DNA from: Trichomonas vaginalis G3
Taxonomy: Eukaryota > Parabasalia > Trichomonadida > Trichomonadidae
Direction of reading: 5' to 3'
NCBI RefSeq assembly: GCF_026262505.1
Contig: NC_067208.1
Location: 19,229,962 to 19,293,961 of the forward strand
DNA length: 64,000 nt
Shown piece after piece: positions 29,501 to 38,944 of this stretch. The position numbers and the translations under genes were made by a program. The notes under the pieces were generated by a model, which ran no database searches, was not told where the DNA came from, and saw only the letters and a list, made by a program, of their open reading frames with translations. The first letter of the stretch is position 1; the number at the start of each line of letters is the position of its first letter.

Positions 29501-32500
29501 TTCTGCTTCATGTGGAGGAATTATCTCAGGAACTGGAGGAGGAAGAGCGACTTCTTCATCCTTTTGCTTCTTAACTTTCTTTATAACTTTCTTCACCTGC
29601 TTAACTCCTTTGGTTCTCGGACTGTGGCCTTGATCTTCTTCTTCTGTTTTCGCTTTCTCTTCTTCTATCTTTGGTTTTTCTTCTTCTATCTTTGGTTTTT
29701 CTTCCTCTATCTTTGGTTTTTCTTCCTCTATCTTTAGTTTTTCTTCCTCTACCTTTAGTTTTTCTTCATGAACTCCGAAGTTCAATGCTGGAATACTTGG
29801 TAAATCTTTGACCATATTTACAATTGCATTTTCTTCGATATTTGGTTGATTTTCTGATTTGTTTTCTTCATCTTTCTTCTCTTCTTCAACAACTTCGTCT
29901 GGTTTACTTTCTTCTTCAGTTATTTTGACAGTTGATTCTTCTTGGGATAGTAATTTCTGGGCAAAGTTCAAGATATCATTTGAAATCAATGGATTTTGTT
30001 CTTCGATCTGTGGTAAAGGTTTTGTTTCTTCCAAAATTATTTGGGAATTTTCTATTTGAAGCTTTTCTTCTTCCTCTGTATCCTTCGAATCTGCTGCCTG
30101 TCCTTCGTATCTGTAAGAACCTCTTCTGTGTAGTTTTGGCGGTTTGTCAACAACAGGATTCTTTATATTGATTGAAGAGTGTTCTTTTCCAACGATTTCT
30201 GAAACATCGGCAGACAATTGTTTGAGTAAATCATCTGGAGAGTTTTCTTTCTCTTGTTTTGGCTCTTTTGTAACTCCTGACGGAGGAATTGTTAAAGGCG
30301 GCGGAGGTGCTTGTTTTGGCGATGATTTAACAGGAGTGATGTCCCTGTTTGCGATCTCTATTTTCTCAGAGGTCTTTGAGATAACAGTCAAAGGTTCATC
30401 TTCTGACGATGATACCTTTTCTTGGTCCGGGATTTTGACTGCGGATGATGTGACTGATTCTTGATCATCTGCTTTCTTCTCCTTACTTTCATGAGAAGAT
30501 TTATGAGATATATTCGAGTGATGTGAGGAATTGTCATCAACTCTCACTTTGATCTTCTTTTTGATGACTTTTCTAACTCTTACCTTTTCATGTTTCTCTT
30601 CTTCGACTGGTTTCTTTCCTTCTGGTTTAGTTTCTTCTTTGGATGCTGACTTACGATGTTGTTTTTCTTCTGCTTTTTGTGATCTATCTTTTGTTACTTT
30701 CTGTGGGATTTTATCAGCGTTTGTTAATTTATTTGTTGGTTCTTCTGATGCCGATCTTTTATGTCGACTTTCTTCATGTTTATGTTTAAGAGATTCAACT
30801 GTGGCGCTTCTGTGATGTTTGTGACTTGATACATCTTCATAGTGCATTGAAACTCTCCTCTTCTTCTTTTCGTCATCATTTAATTCAGATGGATGTTTTC
30901 TGTGATGTCTTTGATCTTCGCTTGATGATTTTCTTCTATGATGATTCTCTTCGCTTGAAGACCTTCTTTGCTTCTTTTCATTTTCATCAGAAGAAGTTCT
31001 TCTATGTTTCTTCTCTTCTTTGAAGTCATCAACAGAGTGTCTTCTTTTATTGGTTTCTTCGCTGGATGATCTCCTGTGTTTCTTCTCTTCATTTCCGATA
31101 TCATCTGTTGAATGTCTTCTGTGCTTTGTTTCGTCAACTGATGACCTTCTGTGTTTCTTCTCTATGAGAATTGCTTCATCTTCTGAGTGATTTCTCTTTG
31201 TCTTGCTGTCATCAGATAATGAAACAGAGCGGGATCTAACTGATTTCCTTGATGAAGATGATGATTTTCTATGTCTCTTGAGAATTCCAGGTAATGAAAC
31301 TGCATCAATTGTCTTAGAGTGTGTCTTCTTCTTCTTTGGAAGATCATTACTGTTTGAGCTTCTGATATTTTCGACAGAACTTGCCCTATTCTTGCTGTGA
31401 GAACTAGACTTTAAGTGGTGACTTCTGACGTCTTCTGATCTGGATCTGTCGCTTCTGTGTTTGTGGGCGTTTTTAACTGATGGGTCATAGATGAATGAAG
31501 ACTTCTTCATGTACTGTGTTGGGCTGTCTCTAGGCACGTCTGCGAACAGCGGTCCTGTCATGTCATTGAAGATATTCAGTGGAGACGGCAAAAGCTCGAA
31601 CGGTTCTTCTTTCTTTGGAGTTGAAAATCTCTGTGGCTTTGGTGAATTATGTCTCACAATTGCTGCAGCCTCTATTTCCTTCTCTGATATGATTGGTTCT
31701 GAGTCAGTCGGCTCATAAATAGTGATTTTGTCTGTCACTTCGTACGGTTTATTTGTCATCTGATCTATTTCCATCCTGCAAACTTCGACTCTTTTCGGAT
31801 ACAGTTGTGACAGAACAGCCTGGTTGTTTGTGGAGAACTCTGGCTCGTATAGAGTTTCTATCTTGTTGTAGGCCTCGAGATGACCTGTCTCTTTGTTCAT
31901 CCTGATGTGGATAACCGGCTCCTGTTTCCTGATGTACTTCACGTTCAAGTTCTTGAACTCATCCAAATTGTTCTCTGTCAGCTCCTTCCTGACGACGTGT
32001 GGCTTTCCCATTCCGTCCCTCGGCGTCTGTATCTCGATGACGCTGATGTAGAAATGGCCATCTTTCTCGGCTTGCGCGTTGGAGACTTCGACTTTGCACT
32101 CGTAAAGCCCGTATTTCGCTGTGAAAGGGTTCCATCGCTTCCTGTACGCGGTATAGAAAACTTTGGGCCTGTCGCTCCTCTGGTTGTCGTCTTCAATAAG
32201 GTACTCTTCTGGTCTGTTCAAGGCGTTGTTTCGCTCTCGAATTACTTTGCGATGTAAAGTGTCAAAACCGCTATCTTTAATGAACTCGTTTCTTTCGTAG
32301 TTTTCGAAGCGTTTTGCCTTTGGATTTCTTCTCTGTCTGATAACTGAAGTAAATAGGTTTCCATTTCTGTCTCTGTAAACGCTTTGACTTGGGCAAATGT
32401 AGTCAGAGCCATTGATAGCTTGGAAATGCATCTCTTTCTGTACAGTTGTGATTTGAGTTTTTCCATCTGCATTTTTGGTTAGCTTTATTATTGAAATCAG

Positions 32501-35500
32501 TGGGATGTTTGACTTGGATTTTGGCAAATCCTCAAGTTTGATCGGAGGAGCATCGATTAGATCTTGTTCATTTATAACTTCTTCGCATTCATAGTTTTCT
32601 ACCTCATTTGTCTTGTTGTTCAATCTGTGTTTGATTGCATGGAAAATTGGAGCTCCGTCCTTTCTTCTGTAAACAGTGGGATCAACTGCAATGAACTCAG
32701 AGTTTCCTATTGCGTAGTCAGGAATATTTTCTTCCTCTGAAAACTCAATTTTCTTCCCAGAAATCGGATCTCTTCTTGTTCTTATTACTTTAATTGTTCT
32801 GAGGTACTTCGGTCTGCTGTTCTGCTCCGGCTTGTGCTTTGTCACCTCTTGTAGGCATGTTGCATTGACCAAACTGTTTTCTGATGAGATAAACCTGGAA
32901 ATTGCACGGAAAGCATGGCCAGAAACTTTCCAAACATCATTTTCCTGGATGTTTAGATCTGTTTCTCGCATTGTTGGTATCTCAGGAACTTCTTCTTCGG
33001 CTTCTACGTTCTCTATATCCCTTGTTTTTGGATTTTTGCGCTGTTTTATTACTCGAATATACCTTTTATGAGTCATTTCGTTGACTCTAATTATTGGGTC
33101 GATTGCAACAAAGTCTTTTGTGGCAATCTGAGGCTCTTGGATTTCTATTTCGGTTTTTCTTTCCACAATTTCACCTGTTCGTCTTGATTTCCTTGGTTTG
33201 ATAACAGAAATTAAGAGTTTTCCGTTGTTTCCTCTTTTAGATTCTGGAATTTTTTCGTCAAACGCGTGTTTAACAATTTTGTCTTGGAGGTAAACTCTCT
33301 TCTCTGTATTGATTGTCGTTCCATCGCTGAGATGCTCCCTGACTATTGCATTCAGATAAGGTTTTCTTTCTGAATCTCGGTGGATGAAGTTATCAAACGC
33401 AATGTAATCAAGACCTGTTATGACATCAGTTGGAACAACTTGGTATTGAAGCTGTCCTCTGTTTCCATTTTCATCTTTTGCGTAAACTGGGATAACTAAT
33501 TGATTATTTTGATTATAAGTAGCGTTCTCCAAGAATCTGTTGAAGAACTCTTGGTCTCTCTGGGGAGTTTGAGTCCAAGGACTATCGTATTTAATTGGAT
33601 TTCGATCTTTATAAGGAGATTTCGGTAAAACGATAGGAGATGTAGATCGTTTTGAATTTTCCGAAAGAATATTATACTCAGAATAGCCCATGTTGTTTCT
33701 GTTTGTATGGCCTGTGTCGTGGTTGTATGTCGGAATCTTATAAAAAGCTGATGGACTCTTGGAATTTCTTTCTGGAGTTGAAATAACCGAAGAGTAGGTA
33801 GTATCGCTTCTGGAGAACGATGAAGAAGAAATCAGCAACTCTGGACTGAAGGATTTGTAATTGTCCGGAGATTTCTTTGAACTTTGACGCTTTTGAGATG
33901 ATTTCCTTGATGTGGAAGAAGATGAATCAATGCTCGAATTTCGAGATCTCTTGTTTTCAGAAGATTTCTTTCGAGATTTCTTTTCAAATGAAGATTTTCT
34001 TGATGTAACGGATGATTTACTATCAATTGATGATCTTCGTGATGACGATGATAGTTCATTGCTTGGTTTCCTTCTTGAAGATAATAAAATATTACTTTTC
34101 TTCGAAATATCAGAAGTTGATGATGTATCTGTAGATTTCTTAGATTTAGATGATGATTTACTGTCAACCGAAGATTTTCTCGAAGAAGATTTCGAAGAAG
34201 AAGACAAATCTGTGCTTGTCTTTCTTTTTGTAGATGATTTACTGTCAATTGAGGATTTTCTTGATGATTTTGATGAAGATTCTGTCTTTGATTTCTTGGA
34301 TTTCGAAGATTTGCTTGAGGAACTTGTAGATTTTGCAGAAGATGACAACTCTGGTGCAGCTACTATACTTGTGTCAATTGATGGTGGTCTATGTTTATCA
34401 ATTGATCTCTTTCTTGATGAATTTTCTGAATCAGAACCTTGGAAAAGAGTTTTAGCTTTAACTGAGCTCTTCTTTTTACTCACAACTCTTTTCTTCTTCG
34501 ATACTTTGCTGGATTTTGAAGTTTCGCTCTCTAAATCAGCTGAATCAAAATCAGATTTCTTACTTGGGGATTCATCACCTCCATACGTAGCTGGAACCTT
34601 AGATAATCTGCGTTTAACGACTTTTCTCTTTTTCTTTTTGGATATCTCATTGATTGCTTCTTCAAGTGAAGGGATTGATCGTTCTTGCACTATTATTTCC
34701 TTATCTTCTTTCTTGGAGAGCTCAAATGGCTCAGGAATTGCAAATTTTGCTTCTACAATTGGGAGATCTGGAGAATCAACTTCCTCCCAAACTTCTTCTT
34801 CGCATTTGGTGTCTTTGTACTTGTTAGTCTTGCTGTCTAGTACTTTTTTATGTACTTTGATTTTGACCGGTTTCAGATTCAAATTTGATTGATCGGCCGT
34901 CATTGGCTCAAAAACGGCTTCTCTTGCGACAACCTGTTCCAGTTCGCCAGTGGTTGCATTCTTCCTAACAATGATTGTATGGATATAGCGTTTAACAAGT
35001 TTTCTTTTCCCTAATTTTTCCAATTTCTTGTTGTTTTCAGGAGTTAGCTCTTTGAATTGAGGCTTTCCGTTGTTTTCTACATATATCATGACTTTTCCAT
35101 CTGAATTAATCATAGAATCAGGACATAATTCTTTTGTTTCGACAAATTCATCTTCTCCTGTCTGTTCATTCTTTCGGTGTCTTATGACATGGATGTACAT
35201 GTTTCTGATCTTCTTTGGAGCCTTCTTTCCTTTTCTTTTTTCAACAATAAAATCTGATTTTGAGTTTTTGCACGAATAAACTAAATCGTTCATATCAACA
35301 ATCTTTTTAGACTTTGGATCATATACTTGCTTGATCATTTCGATGAATGGAGATTTATTTTCATCTATTTTGATGGAAGGACTGATAACAATTCCATTAT
35401 TTGTTGTAAATGCTTCACTCAGGTCTTCTTCGTGATCTGTAAGTTGAAATTCTCCACTATTTGCGTTAATCAATTCTTTTTTCACAGAAATTGTTCTTTT

Positions 35501-36853
35501 TCCACTTCTATTCTTTGGAATTGAACTAACTTCCGGTAATTTATCAGCTTTAACTGGCTTTCTCGATTCAAAAAGCATTTTATCTCCGTTTGAATTCATT
35601 ATTTTTGGTTCAATAATGCGTATATAAGCATTTCCATCGCTATCAAAGTTAATTATTCCATCGGGAACAATTATTCCATCTTTCGTGACGTTCTCTACTG
35701 GCACATCTTCGTAGACTTCGATTGGAGTTTGTTTTCCTGATTTTTTATGGGTTACGTAATGGATATAATTATACCGCTTTGTTTTCTTTTCTTTTGGCTT
35801 TGATTTAACTTTGACAGCGATGATTTGTTGTTCATCATCTTTTTCTTCGCGTTCAACAGAGCGAGATCTGGATTTCTTTGGTTTGTCATGATCTCTCTTT
35901 CTAACAGTGATATATCTGCGCACCAAAACAAGCTTTCTCTCTGTTCCGTCTTCTGAAATTTCCGAATTCTCTGTTGAAGCGTTATCATCGTAGTAGAGAC
36001 TACTGCTATCACTATCAAAGTCTGAGTTATTGCTTGACAGCAAATCTACTGGTTCAAATATCTCTTCTTCTTCCAAGAATTCTTGTAATTTTCCAGTCAA
36101 AGGATTCATCCTTTTCTGTATCATTGTGATTCTTCTCTTTCGTAATCTCTGGCGATTTGGAGTTAGCTCAAGAGATTTGGAGCGATGCATCGAAGAAGGA
36201 AAATCTGAATACGATTTATGCAGATTTGAGAGATGTGGTGGACTGAATTTCCTTCCACTAAGTGTATGCGCTGATTTATGCGTTATTATATCTGATTCAG
36301 AAAGATATTCTGAAGCTTCAATTCGTTTTTTACTTTTTATCGTCTTTTTAGTAGGTTTTCGAGTAATATCGCTGTTAACTGATACCTCAGTAGATTTAGA
36401 ACGCATCTTGGTGATGGAAGAGTTTTTCTCGTTATTTCGTGAAGTCAATTTTCCAACATATCGACGTATAATTCGACGGTGAACTTCAATTGGTGTTCCT
36501 ATTGGATAATTTTTGTATTTGTCTGATAATTGAGAAGTATAAACATCATTTCCAAAAATTTCTTCGACTGGCTGTGTATCTGCAGGAATTCTATGGACAT
36601 CTATATAAATTGTTAGTTCTTGTATTAGTTTTATTTGACCATTTTTCGATTTTTCTTCTCGATATTGAATATTTCGATCTAAAGTATCGTCTAATCTATG
36701 TGTATGATTAATATTAAACAATTTATAGAAATCTTGTGGGGTAAAGTCTCTATCTATTTCAAATTGCATATTCAAATTGTACCTAGGAGCTCCAGATTTA
36801 GGTACAATCGTTGTCAAAATTTTGAATTGATAACGCCGACGATTATTTTTCAT
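25895..36853 (-). CDS. Giant low-complexity repeat protein (main frame)
   Basis: From the ATG at 36851-36853 the frame runs 3652 residues; with the shifted 3' part the gene spans about 4,370 codons. Regions in order: residues about 1-1700 hold at least twelve degenerate copies of a basic motif with consensus like YIxxIxxRRNPxTGxxExxEEEE (examples RYIRVIKQRKNPKTRDIE, RRITMIQKRMNPLTGKLQ); a Ser/Lys block near 800-1010; Arg-Arg-Ser-Ser units (KKHRRSSSEE) near 1890-1990; IEEEKPK heptads near 2365-2405; then a long region of LGNLPxLE motifs leading into the 84-bp array. No enzyme domain or membrane segment is seen. Dense S/T next to R/K suggests heavy phosphorylation. A structural or scaffolding role is plausible but unproven. 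Confidence 0.85.
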   Translation of the reverse strand: MKNNRRRYQFKILTTIVPKSGAPRYNLNMQFEIDRDFTPQDFYKLFNINHTHRLDDTLDRNIQYREEKSKNGQIKLIQELTIYIDVHRIPADTQPVEEIFGNDVYTSQLSDKYKNYPIGTPIEVHRRIIRRYVGKLTSRNNEKNSSITKMRSKSTEVSVNSDITRKPTKKTIKSKKRIEASEYLSESDIITHKSAHTLSGRKFSPPHLSNLHKSYSDFPSSMHRSKSLELTPNRQRLRKRRITMIQKRMNPLTGKLQEFLEEEEIFEPVDLLSSNNSDFDSDSSSLYYDDNASTENSEISEDGTERKLVLVRRYITVRKRDHDKPKKSRSRSVEREEKDDEQQIIAVKVKSKPKEKKTKRYNYIHYVTHKKSGKQTPIEVYEDVPVENVTKDGIIVPDGIINFDSDGNAYIRIIEPKIMNSNGDKMLFESRKPVKADKLPEVSSIPKNRSGKRTISVKKELINANSGEFQLTDHEEDLSEAFTTNNGIVISPSIKIDENKSPFIEMIKQVYDPKSKKIVDMNDLVYSCKNSKSDFIVEKRKGKKAPKKIRNMYIHVIRHRKNEQTGEDEFVETKELCPDSMINSDGKVMIYVENNGKPQFKELTPENNKKLEKLGKRKLVKRYIHTIIVRKNATTGELEQVVAREAVFEPMTADQSNLNLKPVKIKVHKKVLDSKTNKYKDTKCEEEVWEEVDSPDLPIVEAKFAIPEPFELSKKEDKEIIVQERSIPSLEEAINEISKKKKRKVVKRRLSKVPATYGGDESPSKKSDFDSADLESETSKSSKVSKKKRVVSKKKSSVKAKTLFQGSDSENSSRKRSIDKHRPPSIDTSIVAAPELSSSAKSTSSSSKSSKSKKSKTESSSKSSRKSSIDSKSSTKRKTSTDLSSSSKSSSRKSSVDSKSSSKSKKSTDTSSTSDISKKSNILLSSRRKPSNELSSSSRRSSIDSKSSVTSRKSSFEKKSRKKSSENKRSRNSSIDSSSSTSRKSSQKRQSSKKSPDNYKSFSPELLISSSSFSRSDTTYSSVISTPERNSKSPSAFYKIPTYNHDTGHTNRNNMGYSEYNILSENSKRSTSPIVLPKSPYKDRNPIKYDSPWTQTPQRDQEFFNRFLENATYNQNNQLVIPVYAKDENGNRGQLQYQVVPTDVITGLDYIAFDNFIHRDSERKPYLNAIVREHLSDGTTINTEKRVYLQDKIVKHAFDEKIPESKRGNNGKLLISVIKPRKSRRTGEIVERKTEIEIQEPQIATKDFVAIDPIIRVNEMTHKRYIRVIKQRKNPKTRDIENVEAEEEVPEIPTMRETDLNIQENDVWKVSGHAFRAISRFISSENSLVNATCLQEVTKHKPEQNSRPKYLRTIKVIRTRRDPISGKKIEFSEEENIPDYAIGNSEFIAVDPTVYRRKDGAPIFHAIKHRLNNKTNEVENYECEEVINEQDLIDAPPIKLEDLPKSKSNIPLISIIKLTKNADGKTQITTVQKEMHFQAINGSDYICPSQSVYRDRNGNLFTSVIRQRRNPKAKRFENYERNEFIKDSGFDTLHRKVIRERNNALNRPEEYLIEDDNQRSDRPKVFYTAYRKRWNPFTAKYGLYECKVEVSNAQAEKDGHFYISVIEIQTPRDGMGKPHVVRKELTENNLDEFKNLNVKYIRKQEPVIHIRMNKETGHLEAYNKIETLYEPEFSTNNQAVLSQLYPKRVEVCRMEIDQMTNKPYEVTDKITIYEPTDSEPIISEKEIEAAAIVRHNSPKPQRFSTPKKEEPFELLPSPLNIFNDMTGPLFADVPRDSPTQYMKKSSFIYDPSVKNAHKHRSDRSRSEDVRSHHLKSSSHSKNRASSVENIRSSNSNDLPKKKKTHSKTIDAVSLPGILKRHRKSSSSSRKSVRSRSVSLSDDSKTKRNHSEDEAILIEKKHRRSSVDETKHRRHSTDDIGNEEKKHRRSSSEETNKRRHSVDDFKEEKKHRRTSSDENEKKQRRSSSEENHHRRKSSSEDQRHHRKHPSELNDDEKKKRRVSMHYEDVSSHKHHRSATVESLKHKHEESRHKRSASEEPTNKLTNADKIPQKVTKDRSQKAEEKQHRKSASKEETKPEGKKPVEEEKHEKVRVRKVIKKKIKVRVDDNSSHHSNISHKSSHESKEKKADDQESVTSSAVKIPDQEKVSSSEDEPLTVISKTSEKIEIANRDITPVKSSPKQAPPPPLTIPPSGVTKEPKQEKENSPDDLLKQLSADVSEIVGKEHSSINIKNPVVDKPPKLHRRGSYRYEGQAADSKDTEEEEKLQIENSQIILEETKPLPQIEEQNPLISNDILNFAQKLLSQEESTVKITEEESKPDEVVEEEKKDEENKSENQPNIEENAIVNMVKDLPSIPALNFGVHEEKLKVEEEKLKIEEEKPKIEEEKPKIEEEKPKIEEEKAKTEEEDQGHSPRTKGVKQVKKVIKKVKKQKDEEVALPPPVPEIIPPHEAEENKENPTESEENAKKKGVKKVIQKVVRRGSSSNLDSDNEGKQGKKVVKKIVMKKGRKSVDDSDQEEITKERNINTEDLDSEPEVVLDGIPPEEFKQKKTSSSSDDEKENNQKNRRKSTVDLDNEKENGLISTSFGFLSNQLPPAPKLDIPQIINIKTEQQNSENIGTPNLGKLPTIESISQINDIQKPEINAQLGPLPSDLHTEIEQKQTEIQLESLLPVENSDSFEVKSQINDAPKFEVSTQLETLPAMNNHNLGDLPQLGNLPPMEIFVQNDDFPKKELDNSLNLGNLPSINDLPALGELPSIEENYSELKENSNQQTIDMNIPQLGELPQLGNLPSLEINSQLGDLPRIEGEQKLSEETSENLPSLGNLPQLPSPELINNEQKPLDITPQLGDLPVMPLGNLQPLEFKSEGTPSFESPQLGNLPQIDNSQLNNIEIKSETMKLPPLEAETKPEVFYQLGNLPQIEIDAKIANQQENYKLGDLPQLGNLSPLELTTQPLNLPPLEANSKEDQLPQQKTVELGDLPSLGNSPFGSLPPLEIPQASELPPLDLNLNTGSLPPLPTPQFGIGGSLLINNLPQLGDLPPLDLNNSPVIDRDVKIGSNEDNSDSHYKFDSLPAMSQTISITTKTESQPLPDIPAIESSDIVQNNENDQNQLSKFNTDLSISVNKNIEENREDVSKSLAVEVRGEDDGQLDLSVIDDLENAMKEINPPPSSEDKEITIKGTINVVKEVTETNIKRTSSDSSSSSSSSEHENDQDNDYEVKDSFKSLEVKQDETRASSLAHYKASNASNDSEDSSSERAELSLLMPSLTIQDYETGPSSEKESSFDKPMELSAVSDLPSLESIQEPQIKDSEEVFVSTEEISSSSDSSDSEYETSKKKIKEAPELPMIQIEVGNSEKGLKIPEISELPPLDGMPLLMKHSLGDLPRMENIKNVELSELPTIMLDNEKGKFNKMKEKTTSDDESESTQESSNSDEEKIKSAQLGNLPSLEVETKSSKNGTAEIEMPTLPQLGNLPSLDVETKSSKNGTAEIEMPTLPQLGNLPSLEVETKSSKNGTAEIEMPTLPQLGNLPSLDVETKSSKNGTAEIEMPTLPQLGNLPSLDVETKSSKNGTAEIEMPTLPQLGNLPSLDVETKSSKNGTAEIEMPTLPQLGNLPSLDVETKSSKNGTAEIEMPTLPQLGNLPSLDVETKIFQERHS
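29640..29765 (-). repeat. 21-bp tandem repeat coding IEEEKPK
   Basis: About six tandem units of 21 bp encode KIEEEKP with small variations (L for P, V for I, A and T at the edge). They lie within the giant gene and would form a charged helix. Confidence 0.85.
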
Positions 36854-37254
36854 TTTTTTCAGATTACAAAATCAACTCATCATTTGATTTTGTATCAAAC
36901 AACAAAATATGATGTAATAAAAGAATTCTAGAAAAACCAGTTAGAGTTTACTAATCGCTCTCTCAGAAGTTTGGAGAGTGAAATTTTCGATCATAGCTTG
37001 ATGTTTGTGTGTTACACGATTCAGTTGTAGCAAAATTCAAGAAAAAAATGAAAAATAAAACAAAATAAAAAGAAAAGAAAAGTTAAAATCATAGCAGACA
37101 GTAAATATTTATTTGAAAAATAAATATAGCTTGATAGAAAAAATTTAATAATATCAAAATAAAAATAAATAAAATTTGATAATATTAAATTTTGTATCAA
37201 TTCATACAAACATTATATTTTGGGAAAACATACGATTTGATAGATTTCGCATTT
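36854..37254. other. Non-coding gap upstream of the giant gene
   Basis: About 400 bp of AT-rich DNA between the giant gene start and a small minus-strand gene. It presumably contains the giant gene's promoter, but no TCAYTW match is seen close to the ATG. Nothing else is recognised. Confidence 0.5.
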
Positions 37255-37527
37255 TCAAAAAACTGAAATTGAATCGCGTTCTTCAATAAAAGCCTTAAAG
37301 CTAATAACTTCAGGCTCGGAATCTGCTCTCTGGATGTGATGGCAAAACATCTCATCCTTGTTTCTATTTATGGATTTGTAATTTGTTGATGAAAAATTGA
37401 AAGGTGTTTGCGGACGAGGAAGCCAAGCTGCTATTTGCTCAGGTCTCTGATTGAATACACCCATATAATGGCCAGACTCATCTGTTTCAGATTCGGTATC
37501 ATCAACTTGGAACCAGATAGAGTCCAT
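37255..37527 (-). CDS. Hypothetical small acidic protein, 90 residues
   Basis: An ATG at 37525-37527 opens a 90-residue frame with protein-like composition: an acidic N-terminus (VDDTESETDESG), a Trp/Pro-containing middle (AAWLPRPQTPFNF) and a C-terminal FKAFIEERDSISVF. There is no signal peptide or membrane segment and no recognised domain. It is probably a real small gene because composition is balanced and stop-free in AT-rich DNA, but this is not certain. Confidence 0.45.
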   Translation of the reverse strand: MDSIWFQVDDTESETDESGHYMGVFNQRPEQIAAWLPRPQTPFNFSSTNYKSINRNKDEMFCHHIQRADSEPEVISFKAFIEERDSISVF

Positions 37528-38944
37528 TAAAGTGGCAAACCGTAGGATTTTAGCATTTGTGATATTTTAGAAAAGCCGTTTCGGTTTATCTGAATTTTTA
37601 TTTGAATTTTAATTTGAAACTGCATTCAAATGAACTAATTCTTCATCAACGAAATTACAAGTATGTCGTTTCCGTATGTTTACCAAATGCGGTTTTTATG
37701 AAAAAAAAATAGATATGGCATCATAAAATACTGTTAATGAATTAATCATTTTTGTTTGGTAAACTTATTAATCTGAAAAAAAAAGTATTTGAAAATTATT
37801 GTCTATAATGATAAGTATATTATTAACAATCTTCAATCTTGAATGTTTCGTTGAATTGATTGTGAGAAAATTTCGGTTAAATTTTGCAAATTGAATTGAC
37901 ATTTAAAATCAAAATTAATTATATCATAGCCACGCGCTAATTTCTCTTTGCTGTTGACAATTTCGAGTAAATTTATTAACTGTCAAAAATCTTTGATAAA
38001 TTTTGTTGATTCTTGACTGCGTGGGATGGTGTTTTATTATTAAAAATATGTCATTTTTTCTTATTTTGAGAGGGGAAAAATGTATCGTTGTTGTTTACCT
38101 CTATTACGTCAGTATCGAAAAAATCAATTACTGCAAATGTAATATTACTATTTCTTCGAATATCCGTTGCTTACAGGAAACCAGTGCTCTTAGTAAAGCT
38201 GGAAAATAAAACATATAGCAATTATTTATAAATAAAGACGTTAATACCCTAATGCAAATTGAATGAGAATTTTGTTAATGTGCGCTAATAATTTGGTTCT
38301 GTAATGTATATGGTTTTTACAAATTTGCCAAAATTCCAGTTAATTCCATAAATTTTATATAAAGTTCATGTCTCGCTGTAAAGCTATATGTTAAATTTTA
38401 GCAGGTTAAAAGGATAGTTTTTATTATAATGAAGTGGAAGAGAATCATTAACTCACAAAGAAGTGTTTATAGATAAAGATTGAATTAATGAAACATTTAA
38501 ATTATTTGTACATTTGATTCACTCAATTCTGCTGTTCCAAAAAATAATTTTGGAGGAAATGCATCAATCTCTAATGGAAAATATCCGCATTCTCTATCAC
38601 TAATTGTTTAAGTACAAATTACGTATTAACACACTGTTATTTCCCAAAAAAGTTATTTCAATAAATTGGAAATTAATGTTAAAAATGGTTTCATTGAATA
38701 AAAAATAAATAAAAACTACTTATCATAGATATTGTGTTTGTTTCTGTACAGTTGCAAGAGAACTATAATAATATTAATTCATCAGTGTAAACTTTTCAAT
38801 GATGATGAAATCTTCATAATTAAGCCGAACAATATTAAAAGCTAGAATATAGAGTATAAATGTGATTTTATATTTAATAATCTGATAAAGGAAATAGTAT
38901 GATTTATTTAAAAACCGTAAATAGTAAAAATATTTATTATCTAA
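37528..38944. other. Non-coding gap
   Basis: About 1.4 kb of AT-rich DNA with no convincing gene, RNA or repeat. A short plus-strand frame at 38003-38209 starts with TTG and is not supported. Confidence 0.5.

Noticed and set aside
33912-34892. Plus-strand 326-codon frame rich in Asp/Phe/Leu
   Set aside because: It is the antisense of the Ser/Lys-rich block of the giant gene; composition is fully explained by that.
38003-38209. 68-codon plus-strand frame
   Set aside because: It opens with TTG, not ATG, and has no recognisable features.
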